Shown: positions 52,442 through 61,329 of the stretch, piece by piece
Layout of the letters: each line of letters begins with the position of its first letter
Position numbering within the stretch: position 1 is the stretch's first letter
From: Oscillospiraceae bacterium
GTDB taxonomy: Bacteria; Bacillota; Clostridia; Oscillospirales; Oscillospiraceae
Direction of reading: 5' to 3'
DNA length: 64,000 nucleotides
NCBI GenBank assembly: GCA_017515345.1
Contig: JAFWFZ010000008.1
Location: 95,810 to 159,809 of the forward strand
Notes under the pieces: generated by a model
What the model saw: only the letters and a program-made list of their open reading frames with translations
Database searches by the model: none
What the model was told of the DNA's origin: nothing
Translations under genes and position numbers: made by a program

Positions 52442-53239
52442 ATGGCAGAACCGAAAGTCAACGTGATCCGCCGGGAGGATCAGCCGGGCGTGCTTTATCT
52501 GGAATTTGACAGCCCGGATAACATGAATTCCTTTTCTTCCGGCCTGTGGCTGCAGTTTATCACCCAACTCCGCGCCGCCAGGCGGGACGACAGTGTGCGC
52601 GTCGTGGTGCTCCGCGGCGCAGGGACGGAGGCCTTTTCCTCCGGCCTCAACATCGACGAACTGCAGACACTGTCCACCGACGATGATTACGCCTATTTCT
52701 ACACCCTGGGGCTTGAGATCCGGGAGTGCATCTTCGCCATGGAAAAACCGGTCATCGCAGCCGTCAAGGGCTTCTGTCTGGGCGGCGGGCTGGAGCTCGC
52801 GCTCTGCTGCGACCTGGTCTACGCGGCGGACAACGCCAGGTTCGGGCTGCCCGAAATGGGGATCGGGCTGCTGCCCGGCTGCGGAGGCGGCATCCACCTG
52901 CCCCAGAAGCTCCCTGTCAACCGCGCCTTTGAGATGATCCTCTTCTCCGAGCAGATCACCGCGGAGGAGGCCCACGAGTGGGGCTTTGTCAACAAGGTGT
53001 TCCCCCTGGACGAATTCGACGCGAAGCTGGACAAGATCATCGCCCGCATCCTCCGCAAGGCGCCTTGCGCCGTCAAGGCCCTGAAGGATCTGATGAGGCA
53101 CACCAGCGTCACTGTCGACGAATCAGCCGCCCTCCAGGCGGAGCGGAAATACGCCGTCGATCTGATGCATACCGAGGATTTCCACGAAGCGGTCAGCGCC
53201 TTCCTGGAGAAACGCTATCCCGTTTTCAAGGGCAAATAA
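52442..53239 (+). CDS. Enoyl-CoA hydratase/isomerase family protein
   Basis: A 265-residue crotonase-fold protein. The oxyanion-hole segments are FSSGLNIDEL and KGFCLGGGLELAL; the two catalytic glutamates expected for hydratases are present in LPEMGIGLLPGCGGG and NRAFEMILFS. It could hydrate an enoyl-CoA or isomerise its double bond. AAGGAG precedes the ATG, 19 bases after the flavin reductase stop, so it is co-transcribed with GRE 5 and the reductase. A strong terminator follows. Confidence 0.9.
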   Translation: MAEPKVNVIRREDQPGVLYLEFDSPDNMNSFSSGLWLQFITQLRAARRDDSVRVVVLRGAGTEAFSSGLNIDELQTLSTDDDYAYFYTLGLEIRECIFAMEKPVIAAVKGFCLGGGLELALCCDLVYAADNARFGLPEMGIGLLPGCGGGIHLPQKLPVNRAFEMILFSEQITAEEAHEWGFVNKVFPLDEFDAKLDKIIARILRKAPCAVKALKDLMRHTSVTVDESAALQAERKYAVDLMHTEDFHEAVSAFLEKRYPVFKGK

Positions 53240-53283
53240 ACCAATTTGTGTCAATTCCGTCTGGATGACGCAACGATTTGACA

Positions 53284-53319
53284 AACTCCGTCTTTGGGTT
53301 TCCAAAGACGGAGTTTTTT
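53284..53319 (+). terminator. Terminator of the GRE 5 operon
   Basis: A perfect 14-bp stem (53284-53297 with 53302-53315) around GTTT, followed by TTTT. Confidence 0.92.
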
Positions 53320-53331
53320 GCGAAAACCCTG

Positions 53332-53360
53332 TCGACACCGGCAAAAGCTTGTGATATACT
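53332..53360 (+). promoter_or_regulatory. Promoter of the HTH protein gene
   Basis: TCGACA (53332-53337), 17 bases, TATACT (53355-53360) with an extended -10 TG at 53352. A leader of about 65 bases follows. Confidence 0.6.
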
Positions 53361-53429
53361 TGAAAAAAGCCAGTTTTCAGCGCCGCACAAGGCAGAATCA
53401 GCAAATACAGATAAGGCAGGTGCCGGCAG

Positions 53430-54923
53430 ATGACCAGCAGATTGAAGGTATTGATGGAAAATTTCTCCATTTCTGGCAAAGATTTATCGGCGCTTCTCCA
53501 TGTTGACAGTTCCCTTGTCAGCAAATGGCGCAGCGGCTCCCGCACCCTGAGGCCCAACTCCGCCTATACATCGCAGATCATCCGGCACGTCATGGCCCTT
53601 GACAGGAGCAACCAGTTCGCCAAGATCCGGCTGATGCTCTCCAGCGAGTACCTGAATATCTTCAAGTGCTCCGAAAGCGAGATCGCGATCTTCCTTAAGG
53701 ACTGGCTCACCGCCCCCGGCGAGGTGACGGTGGAGGCGCGGGACTATTTTGACGAGATCAAGAACCTCAAAAACACCTCCAGGCTCACCGCCTATTCCCT
53801 CACCGGCGTCAGCGGGCGGCAGCAGGCGCTGCTGTTTTTCCTGAAATACGCTCAGTATATCTCCCCGGGTGCGGAGCTCTGGCTTTATTCCACCGAGAGC
53901 GCGCGGCAGGTGAACGGCTCCGCCGCCTTCGTGGAGGAGCGGAACATGCGCCTGATGAACCTGCTCAGCGACGGGAATCGCATCCGGGTCATCCACACCT
54001 TCTCCGGCTTCTATGAGGCCCTGGCCAGCACGCTGCTGACCTGGATGCCCATGCACATGACCGGGCGTACCGCGGCCTATTTCATCCCCCGCTATAAGGA
54101 CGAGCAGCTCGCTTACACCTACTTCCTCATCAAGGACCACCTGGCGCTGTTCAACTGGGCGCCCATTGAACCGCGGCAGGAGCTGAACACCTATCTGGCC
54201 CATGAGCCCGGACTCGTAAAAAAGTTCGAGCTGGTGCTGGAGAGCCATTTTGCCGAGAGCACGATCCTGTTCGACCGGTACGATTACGGAACGCGGGACG
54301 CGGCGATCAACGAGCTTGTTTCCGTCCTGGAGCATAACATGAACGAGTTCCACTGGTGCACCTCACTGCCGTTCCAATGCATCACGGAGGAGGGACTTCG
54401 CGGCGTTCTGGAGGAAAACGGCATAACGGGCGACGAGCTGGAGCGGGATATGGAGAATCTGATGCTGCTCAAAGAGCTGGGCAGCCGGTCGCAGCACTGC
54501 TATTTCGTCGATCTGGACGGGATGCGCGATTCCCTCTCGAGGGAAAGGATCGGCATCTGCGAACTGAGCTTCATCTGCGGGCGGGAGATCACCGTCACCT
54601 CCGGGCGGTTCCGGCAGCTCCTGCGGGCGGCGAACAACCTGAACGCGGAATCCGAAAACGTCAAATTCTGCCTTGCCTCCACGGATCTGCTGAAAAAGCT
54701 GGGGCATACCGATATCGTCGTCAAAGAGAACACCCGCGTAGCCTTCTCCACAATCGAGGGCGAGCCCACCGCGCTGGTTGCCAAGGAAATCACCGTGGTC
54801 ACCGCCTTCTACCGCTATTTTGAGGAGCTGTGGAACTCCACGCCCTACATCTGCCGCAACAAGGAATACGTGGTGAAGCGGATCCAGAAAGCCCTGGATG
54901 AAGAGGAAAAGAAGGATCCGTGA
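53430..54923 (+). CDS. Large HTH protein of unknown family
   Basis: A 497-residue protein. Residues 13-45 form a probable helix-turn-helix (LSALLHVDSSLVSKWRSGSR), so it may bind DNA. The remaining 440 residues resemble no domain I recognise; they are mixed helix/strand with no membrane segment, and include ITVTSGRFRQLLRAANNL and an acidic end. The size suggests an intracellular sensor of a ligand or protein partner. It has its own promoter and terminator, just downstream of the GRE 5 operon, so it may regulate that operon; this is inference from position only. Confidence 0.7.
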   Translation: MTSRLKVLMENFSISGKDLSALLHVDSSLVSKWRSGSRTLRPNSAYTSQIIRHVMALDRSNQFAKIRLMLSSEYLNIFKCSESEIAIFLKDWLTAPGEVTVEARDYFDEIKNLKNTSRLTAYSLTGVSGRQQALLFFLKYAQYISPGAELWLYSTESARQVNGSAAFVEERNMRLMNLLSDGNRIRVIHTFSGFYEALASTLLTWMPMHMTGRTAAYFIPRYKDEQLAYTYFLIKDHLALFNWAPIEPRQELNTYLAHEPGLVKKFELVLESHFAESTILFDRYDYGTRDAAINELVSVLEHNMNEFHWCTSLPFQCITEEGLRGVLEENGITGDELERDMENLMLLKELGSRSQHCYFVDLDGMRDSLSRERIGICELSFICGREITVTSGRFRQLLRAANNLNAESENVKFCLASTDLLKKLGHTDIVVKENTRVAFSTIEGEPTALVAKEITVVTAFYRYFEELWNSTPYICRNKEYVVKRIQKALDEEEKKDP

Positions 54924-54939
54924 ACGGATTATCGAATAT

Positions 54940-54975
54940 AAAGCGAGCGGGACACGTGTCCCGCTCGCTTTCATT
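54940..54975. terminator. Bidirectional terminator
   Basis: A perfect palindrome (54940-54955 with 54956-54971) begins AAAGCGAGCGGGACAC. It lies between the convergent HTH and DUF2156 genes. Confidence 0.85.
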
Positions 54976-54992
54976 CTGCTTCGGAGGATCGG

Positions 54993-55871
54993 TCAGAGCT
55001 CCACAAAGTATTTATCCAGGAGCTGATGGGGGTGGTAGGCCAGCTTGGCCTTTCGCAAGCCCTCGTCCCCGTCATCCTCCTCCCGGTTGATATAGACGAT
55101 CCCATCCCCGGCGAAGGCATTGGAGAACATATTCGTCAGCTTCTGGTAAACGCCGCTGATGGCTACGTCCGCCCGCTCGATATGGGCGAACAGGGTGTCG
55201 CCCTGCACCTCCCCCAGGGAGGCGCCGACGATCCTGCCGCCGCTCCGGAGGACGCCGCCCACGAAGCCATACGCCTCCATATTGTTCAGCACCTCGAACG
55301 TCTTGGCGTTTCCCTCGTTATAGGTGGGGGAATCCTTCTGCCGCTCCTCAAAGCTGTGGGCGAAATAGGCTTTTGTCTCCTCCAGATTTCCACTGTCCAT
55401 AAGCTCAAATGACCAGTCGGGATTTTCCCGCTCGAACCGATGGATGTGGTTGCGCTGGGCGGAATACCGCCGTCCGGCCAGCGTTTTCAGGTCCTGTGCC
55501 AGATAGAGGTAATCCGACCAGGCCCGGTCCGTCCGGAACCGCGCGTCCGGGTAGCGGGAGAGGATCATATCCAGGTTCGGCCTGGACACCGCACAGAGCC
55601 GCACAGGCAGCCCCTCCGCCAGACAGTGGGCGATGAGCTTTTCGTAGGGCTCGCCCTGATGCTCGCCCCTAGGCGGGGGGAAAGCGACTCCGTCGTCAAA
55701 ATAGTTGACCTTCAGATAGAGGATATGGTCCTCTATCTCGTACTCCGTTTCAAAGTAGTCGCGCCACATGAACGTGCCGCCGATGGTACAGTCGCAGAGC
55801 CGGCAGGTGTTGCGCTCAAAATAGCGTCTGAGCTCCTCGATATTTTCCAGCTTCAGCCTTTTGAATCTCAA
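54993..55871 (-). CDS. DUF2156 family protein (lysyltransferase-like GNAT fold)
   Basis: A 292-residue protein of the DUF2156 family, related to the catalytic half of phosphatidylglycerol lysyltransferases and to Fem-type acyltransferases, but without their membrane domain. Typical pieces are the N-terminal FKRLKLENIEELRRYFE, GRRYSAQRNHIHRFERENPDW and YINREEDDGDEGLRKAKLAY. It probably transfers an aminoacyl or similar group in the cytoplasm; the acceptor is unknown. The start seems to be TTG at 55871, 7 bases after GGAGG. It ends the rimO-pgsA gene string on this strand. Confidence 0.8.
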   Translation of the reverse strand: MRFKRLKLENIEELRRYFERNTCRLCDCTIGGTFMWRDYFETEYEIEDHILYLKVNYFDDGVAFPPPRGEHQGEPYEKLIAHCLAEGLPVRLCAVSRPNLDMILSRYPDARFRTDRAWSDYLYLAQDLKTLAGRRYSAQRNHIHRFERENPDWSFELMDSGNLEETKAYFAHSFEERQKDSPTYNEGNAKTFEVLNNMEAYGFVGGVLRSGGRIVGASLGEVQGDTLFAHIERADVAISGVYQKLTNMFSNAFAGDGIVYINREEDDGDEGLRKAKLAYHPHQLLDKYFVEL

Positions 55872-55888
55872 GCAAAATCCTCCATTGA

Positions 55889-56413
55889 TTACTTATTAAA
55901 ACGCAGAACATCCCTGTTCTTGAAAAAATACTCCACGCCGGAGTATACGGTGGTAGCCACGATCACACCGGTGCAGATCCCCCAGACCAGAGGCGGAACA
56001 GGGAAGAACATAATGATGATGCACACCATGGTGGAGGCCGTCTTCACCTTGCCGGACCAACCGGCGGCAATGACCCTGCCGCCCCCCGCGGCCAGCAGCC
56101 GCAAACCGGTGACGGCAAGCTCCCGCGCCAGCACGATGAGCACCGCCCAGGCGGGCATCATCCCCCGTTGCGTGAACCAGAGCAGGGCGGCAAAGACGAG
56201 CACCTTGTCCGCCAGAGGATCCATGAATTTCCCGAAATCGGTCACCTCATTGCGGGACCGGGCGATATAGCCGTCCACAAAATCCGTGAGGCTCGCAATC
56301 ACGAAGATGGCCAGCGCCACATAGTTGCTGCCGGGGAAACCCAAATAGAGAACGATCATGAACACCGGGATCAAAAACACACGCAAAAGGGTGAGTTTAT
56401 TTGCCGTCGTCAT
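55889..56413 (-). CDS. pgsA: CDP-diacylglycerol--glycerol-3-phosphate 3-phosphatidyltransferase
   Basis: A 174-residue membrane enzyme that makes phosphatidylglycerol phosphate. The CDP-alcohol phosphotransferase signature D-G-x2-A-R-x8-G-x3-D-x3-D is seen in DGYIARSR through GKFMDPLADK. Four to five hydrophobic segments are present. The N-terminal NKLTLLRVFLIPVFM is typical of PgsA. Its ATG overlaps the rimO stop (ATGA), indicating translational coupling, a pairing often seen in Clostridia. Confidence 0.93.
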   Translation of the reverse strand: MTTANKLTLLRVFLIPVFMIVLYLGFPGSNYVALAIFVIASLTDFVDGYIARSRNEVTDFGKFMDPLADKVLVFAALLWFTQRGMMPAWAVLIVLARELAVTGLRLLAAGGGRVIAAGWSGKVKTASTMVCIIIMFFPVPPLVWGICTGVIVATTVYSGVEYFFKNRDVLRFNK

Positions 56414-57738
56414 TTCTCCACCTCCCCTAAAGGGATGCCGTCTGCCCGTTCGCCGATGATGGTCACCGTATAGAATTCGCCCAGGATCAGCCCCTCGCCC
56501 GTGAAGGCGATGGAACCGTCGATATCCGGCGACTCGGCGTAGGATCGTCCGTACCAGTATTCACCGTCGAAATCTTCACAGAGCACCCGGACCGGCTTCC
56601 CGATCCTGCTCCTATTGAACGCCGACATGATCTCCTGCTGCAAAAGCTCCACCCTGGCCGCCCTTGCCTCTGCGATCTCGGCGGAGGGACGTTCCATCCG
56701 CTCCGCATCGGTCCCCTCCTCCGGGGAATAGGCGAACGCGCCCGCACGCTCGATCCGCGCCTCCCGCAGAAAGTCGAGGAGCTCCCGGAACTCTTCCTCC
56801 CCCTCCCCGGGCAGCCCGGTGATGAGGCTGGTGCGGAGCACCAGGCCGGGGATCCGCTCCCGCAGCTTTTTGAACAGGGCTTTGATCTCCTCTGCCGTGC
56901 CACGGCGGCGCATGGCCCGGAGGATCCCGTTGTTGATGTGCTGGATGGGGATATCCAGGTACTTGAGGATCTTCTCCTCCCCGGCGATCACGTCGATGAG
57001 CTCGTCATCGATCTCGTCCGGGTACAGGTAGTGGAGACGGATCCAGTCGAAATCCATCCGGCAGAGCTTTTTCAGCAGTTCCGCCAGCATCCGCCGCCCG
57101 TACAGGTCGGTGCCGTAGCGGGTGATGTCCTGTGCCACCACGATGAGCTCCCGGATGCCCTGTCCGGCGAGGCCCTGCACCTCCGCCAGGATATTCTCCA
57201 TGGGTCGGGAGCGGTAACGCCCCCGGATATCGGGGATCACGCAATAGGCGCAGCGGTTGTCGCACCCCTCCGCGATTTTGAGGTAGGCCCAGGCGTTCAT
57301 AGAGGACAGCACCCGCCCGGATTCCAGGTCCGGCGCGTCGATGTCGCCGTATTCCCCCACGCGCTCACCGGAAAAGACGCGCGCCATCACATCCGCGATC
57401 TCCCCATAGCTGCCGGTGCCCACAGCCCCGTCCAGCTCCGGAAGCTCCGCCAGGATCTCGCCGCAGTACCGCTGAGTCAGGCAGCCCGTGGCGACGAGCT
57501 TTCGTATCCGTCCCTCCGCCTTCGCGGCGCCGTAGGAAAGGATGCTGTCGATGGCCTCAGCCTTCGCAGATTCGATGAAACCGCAGGTGTTGATGATCAC
57601 CGCGTCTGCCTCCACCGTCTCCGGCGGCTCCGCCGCCCGGATCTCATAGCCCGCCTCGCTGAGAAGATACATCATCTGCTCGCAGTTTACCTGGTTTTTG
57701 GCACATCCCAGCGAAACGAATGCAATCACTTTTTCCAT
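56410..57738 (-). CDS. rimO: Ribosomal protein S12 methylthiotransferase
   Basis: A 442-residue radical SAM methylthiotransferase that modifies Asp in ribosomal protein S12. The N-terminal MTTase domain has C12 (SLGCAKNQ), C52 (NTCGFI) and C86 (GCLTQRY); the radical SAM motif is C159, C163, C166 (CDNRCAYC). A TRAM domain ends the protein. ATG 57738 fits the family start; an in-frame GTG nine bases upstream is an alternative, and no clear ribosome binding site is seen for either. It starts one base after the recX stop. Confidence 0.94.
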   Translation of the reverse strand: MEKVIAFVSLGCAKNQVNCEQMMYLLSEAGYEIRAAEPPETVEADAVIINTCGFIESAKAEAIDSILSYGAAKAEGRIRKLVATGCLTQRYCGEILAELPELDGAVGTGSYGEIADVMARVFSGERVGEYGDIDAPDLESGRVLSSMNAWAYLKIAEGCDNRCAYCVIPDIRGRYRSRPMENILAEVQGLAGQGIRELIVVAQDITRYGTDLYGRRMLAELLKKLCRMDFDWIRLHYLYPDEIDDELIDVIAGEEKILKYLDIPIQHINNGILRAMRRRGTAEEIKALFKKLRERIPGLVLRTSLITGLPGEGEEEFRELLDFLREARIERAGAFAYSPEEGTDAERMERPSAEIAEARAARVELLQQEIMSAFNRSRIGKPVRVLCEDFDGEYWYGRSYAESPDIDGSIAFTGEGLILGEFYTVTIIGERADGIPLGEVEK

Positions 57739-57739
57739 A

Positions 57740-58357
57740 CTATTCACCGTGTTCTGTTTGATACCTCGACAAGGCCGTCCGGATCTCCTCCCAGGAAAAG
57801 CCCCGGCGGTACGCCGCGTCCGACGCCCGCTTCAGCGAACCGGCATCCGGCTCGGCTCCCCGCAGCCGCGACTGCAAAAAGCGGTAGGCCGCCTCCTCCA
57901 TGTCCGGGAGCTCCTCCAGGGCATCCTCCCAGTACTCCCGGGGGATGCCGCGGCGATACAGCTCGTTTTTTATCTTGCCTGCGCCGAAGCCGCGGGCGGC
58001 GTAATGCCGCACGATAAGCGACGCGTACGCCCCGTCGTCGATGGCGCCGACCTCCTCCAGCCACTGAGCCGTCTCACGGGACAGCTCCGGGTCCTCACCC
58101 TTCTGGATGAGTCGCTCCGTCATCTGCTTTTTGGACATGTTTCTCTCGCCCAGGATGCGCAGAGCGCGGGCACGGGTGTTCGTCTCCCGGGCATCGTCTG
58201 TAAGCGACGCCAGCTCCTCCTCCGTCAGGTCGCGTCCCTCATAAACGGCATAGTCCGCAATCTGGTTAAGGCCGACCTTAAGGCTGCTGCCGTCCTCCAG
58301 CGTCAGGTAGTACCGATCCGGCACGTGCTTTGACCGGGCGACACGGGTGACTTTCAT
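57740..58357 (-). CDS. recX: Regulatory protein RecX
   Basis: A 205-residue RecX, which limits RecA filament growth. The helical three-repeat structure is recognisable from [20 protein letters not shown], the acid/aromatic repeat [23 protein letters not shown] and a final [13 protein letters not shown]. Its ATG overlaps the recA stop by ATGA, the usual recA-recX coupling. Confidence 0.92.
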   Translation of the reverse strand: MKVTRVARSKHVPDRYYLTLEDGSSLKVGLNQIADYAVYEGRDLTEEELASLTDDARETNTRARALRILGERNMSKKQMTERLIQKGEDPELSRETAQWLEEVGAIDDGAYASLIVRHYAARGFGAGKIKNELYRRGIPREYWEDALEELPDMEEAAYRFLQSRLRGAEPDAGSLKRASDAAYRRGFSWEEIRTALSRYQTEHGE

Positions 58358-59457
58358 CCCTCAAAATCATCGGCGGACACGTCCACGGCTCGTCCGGCGG
58401 CAATGGCCGCCGCCTTGGCCTGGGGCGTCATCAGCTTGAAGGCGTCCCTGCGGATCTTCTCCTCCAGCTCGTCGGCCACGTCGGGGTTCTCCTTCAGGTA
58501 CTGCTTCATCGCGTCGCGTCCCTGAATCCGTACGTCGCCCACGGTGAACCATGCGCCGCCCTTGTCGATAAATCCCAGCTTCACCGCCAGGTCGATGATC
58601 TCGCCCACGTGGGAGATGCCCTCGCCGTACATGATGTCGAATTCCGCCTCCTTGAACGGAGGGGCGACTTTGTTTTTGACGATCTTGGCGCGGGTGCGGT
58701 TGCCGATGATTTCGGAACCGTTCTTAATGGCCTCGATCCGGCGCACATCGATGCGCACGCTGGCAAAATACTTCAGGGCGCGACCGCCGGGAGTCGTCTC
58801 CGGGTTGCCGTACATGACGCCGATCTTCTCCCGGAGCTGGTTGATGAACACCACGATGCAGTTCGTCTTTGAAATGGAACCGGCCAGCTTTCTCAGCGCC
58901 TGGGACATGAGGCGCGCCACCACGCCCACGCTGCTCTCGCCCATCTCGCCCTCGATCTCGCTGCGGGGCACCAGGGCGGCCACAGAGTCCACCACCACCA
59001 CGTCTACGGCGCCGGAGCGCACCAGCGTCTCCGTAATGGCCAGAGCGTCCTCGCCGGTGTCCGGCTGGGCGATGAGAAGATCCTCGATATTCACGCCCAG
59101 CGCCCGGGCGTAGGCGGGCTCCAACGCGTGCTCGGCATCGATGAACGCCACCTCGCCGCCCCGCTTCTGCGCGGACGCGATAATATGCAGGGCCAGGGTC
59201 GTCTTGCCGGAGGATTCCGGCCCGTAGATCTCGATGATCCTGCCCTTGGGCACGCCGCCGATACCCAGCGCCAGATCCAGTGACAGGCTGCCGGTGGGGA
59301 TCGACTCCACGTTGACGGCGAGATTGTCGCCCAGGCGCATGATCGAGCCCTTGCCGTAGCTCTTTTCTATCTGGGAAATGGCGGTCTCCAGCGCCTTTTT
59401 CTTATCCTCAGCCGGTACTGCTGAAACGGGCTCCAGGGGTGCCTTTTTCGTTGCCAT
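58354..59457 (-). CDS. recA: Recombinase RecA
   Basis: A 367-residue RecA for homologous recombination and the SOS response. Walker A is GPESSGKTT at 79-87, Walker B-type VVDSVAAL, and loop L1/L2 regions [20 protein letters not shown]. Length and motifs are normal. It precedes recX (overlap of four bases) and follows prmC by 11 bases. I saw no SOS-box signal close upstream, because it lies inside an operon. Confidence 0.97.
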   Translation of the reverse strand: MATKKAPLEPVSAVPAEDKKKALETAISQIEKSYGKGSIMRLGDNLAVNVESIPTGSLSLDLALGIGGVPKGRIIEIYGPESSGKTTLALHIIASAQKRGGEVAFIDAEHALEPAYARALGVNIEDLLIAQPDTGEDALAITETLVRSGAVDVVVVDSVAALVPRSEIEGEMGESSVGVVARLMSQALRKLAGSISKTNCIVVFINQLREKIGVMYGNPETTPGGRALKYFASVRIDVRRIEAIKNGSEIIGNRTRAKIVKNKVAPPFKEAEFDIMYGEGISHVGEIIDLAVKLGFIDKGGAWFTVGDVRIQGRDAMKQYLKENPDVADELEEKIRRDAFKLMTPQAKAAAIAAGRAVDVSADDFEG

Positions 59458-59468
59458 AACCTTTCCTC

Positions 59469-60332
59469 CTAGTTTTTCTTTCTGCCTGTTACGACCCGCT
59501 CGATTCCTGCGGTGTCGACCTTTACCATAATGTCCTCAAATCCGCCCCCAAGGAGGATATCTCCCACTGCCTGCGCCTGTCCTGCGCCGCACTCGAAGGT
59601 GATCATCCCCCCGTCCCGCAGGGAATCCGCCCAGCATGTCGTGATCGTCCGGAAGAAGCGGAGCCCGTCGGTCCCGCCGTCCAGCGCCAGCATGGGCTCA
59701 TAGTCCCGCACGGAGCGGTCCAGGGTCTTAAGGTCCTCTGTGGGAATATAGGGCGGGTTGCACACGATCAGATCGAACCGCCCAAGCAGCAGAGGGGGGC
59801 GAGCCTCGGCGTCCGCCTCCACACAGGTGACCATACGGGAGAGGTTGTTTTCCAGCATATTCTGCCTCGCCACCGCCAGCGCCTTCAGGGACTTATCGCC
59901 CAGGATGACCCGGCAGTTTTTCACATTGGCCGCAACGGCAAGGCCTACACAGCCGCTGCCCGTGCACAGATCCATGCAGCGGGTATCCCTGTCTGCCGAG
60001 CGGAGCAGACTGATGGCCGTTTCCGCCAGCAGCTCGGTATCGGTGCGGGGAATGAGCGTATCCGGGGTGACCTTGATGTTGAGTCCGTAGAAGCCCCACT
60101 CACCGGTAATGTACGCCACCGGCTCTCCCTTCAGCCGCCGATCCACCATGGCGGCCAGCGTGTCCTCAAACTCGCTGCCGGTGACATAGAGCCTGGCCTC
60201 CTGCAGAAACTTTTCCGTCGTCTTGCCCGCGGCAGCGGCGGCCAGGAGCCGGGATTCCAGATCGAACGCCTCGATCCCGCTGTCCTTCAGCCTGCGCCGA
60301 GCGGCAAGGTAAACATCGCTGTATGTCTTTAT
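59469..60332 (-). CDS. prmC: Release factor glutamine methyltransferase, probable ATA start
   Basis: PrmC methylates the GGQ glutamine of release factors. The methyltransferase domain has [14 protein letters not shown] and catalytic VCNPPYIP. The N-terminal substrate-recognition domain is fully present in frame ([20 protein letters not shown] onward), giving the family length of about 287 residues. The frame opens after TGA at 60341-60339, yet the stretch up to 60150 contains no ATG, GTG or TTG; the first ATG (60149) would delete the N-terminal domain. ATA at 60332 has GGGAG 9 bases ahead, so I take ATA as the likely start. A sequencing error is the alternative. Confidence 0.8.
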   Translation of the reverse strand: MKTYSDVYLAARRRLKDSGIEAFDLESRLLAAAAAGKTTEKFLQEARLYVTGSEFEDTLAAMVDRRLKGEPVAYITGEWGFYGLNIKVTPDTLIPRTDTELLAETAISLLRSADRDTRCMDLCTGSGCVGLAVAANVKNCRVILGDKSLKALAVARQNMLENNLSRMVTCVEADAEARPPLLLGRFDLIVCNPPYIPTEDLKTLDRSVRDYEPMLALDGGTDGLRFFRTITTCWADSLRDGGMITFECGAGQAQAVGDILLGGGFEDIMVKVDTAGIERVVTGRKKN

Positions 60333-60364
60333 CTCACATCACTCCCAACGTGCGTTTGTCTGTC

Positions 60365-61303
60365 TCACCAGCGGTCCTCGCCCTCCACCTCCGGAAGGAC
60401 GAGCTTCAGCGCCTCGATGGCCACCTCCAGCATGCCGTCCTCCGGCTCGCGGGTGGTCAGCCGCTGCAGCGCCTTGCCCGGCGCGGAGAGGATACGGGTC
60501 ACAGCATTGTCGTTGCGCCCTGCCCATTTGATCAACTCGTAGCTGATGCCCACCACGATGGGCAGCAGCAGAAGGCGAAGCCCCATACGGACCCAGACAT
60601 TGGACCAGCGCACCAGGGAAAACACCAGGATGCTGACAATCATGGTGATGAACAGGAAGCTGGTGCCGCAGCGGGGATGGAACCGGGACTGTACCCGGGC
60701 GTTCTCCACCGTGAGGGGGAATCCCTTTTCGTAGCAGAAGATGGTCTTATGCTCCGCGCCATGGTATTGCCATACCCGCCGGATGTCCTTCATCCGGGTG
60801 GCAAGCCACATGTAACCCAGAAAAATGGCGATGCGGAGCACACCCTCGATCAGGTTGCGGAGCACGGCGCTGCGCACCACGTTCGTCAAAAGCCCGGCCA
60901 GCACCGTGGGCAGCAGGATGAACAGGCCCACAGAGATGGCGATGCCGATCACCACCGCGATCCCCACGATCATCTTTTCCGCCGCTGCGCCGCCAATATG
61001 CTTTTCGATCCACAGGTCCAGCTTCGACGGCTCCTCCTGCTCCTCCTCCGGAAGCTGATCCGCGGAGTAGGTCAGAGCCCGGACGCCGGCGATCATGGTG
61101 GTGATAAAGTTCACCGTTCCGCGGATGACTGGCCAGCCCAGGATGGGATACCGGTCCTTGATGAATCGGAGCTCCTCCACCTTGGCGGTGAGTCCGTCAG
61201 GCGTGCGGCAGACAATGGCCTGCTTCTTGGGGCCGCGCATGAGGATCCCCTCAATGAGCGCCTGCCCGCCGATAGATGTACGAAAATCCTTGTTTTCTGA
61301 CAT
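60365..61303 (-). CDS. DUF1385 family membrane protein
   Basis: A 312-residue protein of the DUF1385 (YqhQ-like) family. It starts TSIGGQALIEGILMRGPKKQA, a strong family signature, followed by several hydrophobic helices and the conserved YHGAEHKTIFCYE and RFHPRCGTSFLF segments. Family members often sit next to prmC and prfA, as here, but the function is unknown. ATG 61303 follows GAGGAG. It is the gene upstream of prmC in the same transcription direction. Confidence 0.88.
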   Translation of the reverse strand: MSENKDFRTSIGGQALIEGILMRGPKKQAIVCRTPDGLTAKVEELRFIKDRYPILGWPVIRGTVNFITTMIAGVRALTYSADQLPEEEQEEPSKLDLWIEKHIGGAAAEKMIVGIAVVIGIAISVGLFILLPTVLAGLLTNVVRSAVLRNLIEGVLRIAIFLGYMWLATRMKDIRRVWQYHGAEHKTIFCYEKGFPLTVENARVQSRFHPRCGTSFLFITMIVSILVFSLVRWSNVWVRMGLRLLLLPIVVGISYELIKWAGRNDNAVTRILSAPGKALQRLTTREPEDGMLEVAIEALKLVLPEVEGEDRW

Positions 61304-61329
61304 ATTTCTCCTCTGGTTCGTATGCTTAC

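Noticed and set aside
48127..52461. A 1,444-codon open frame on the minus strand across GRE 5 and the flavin reductase
   Set aside because: The same artefact: codon bias of the real plus-strand genes keeps the opposite strand open.
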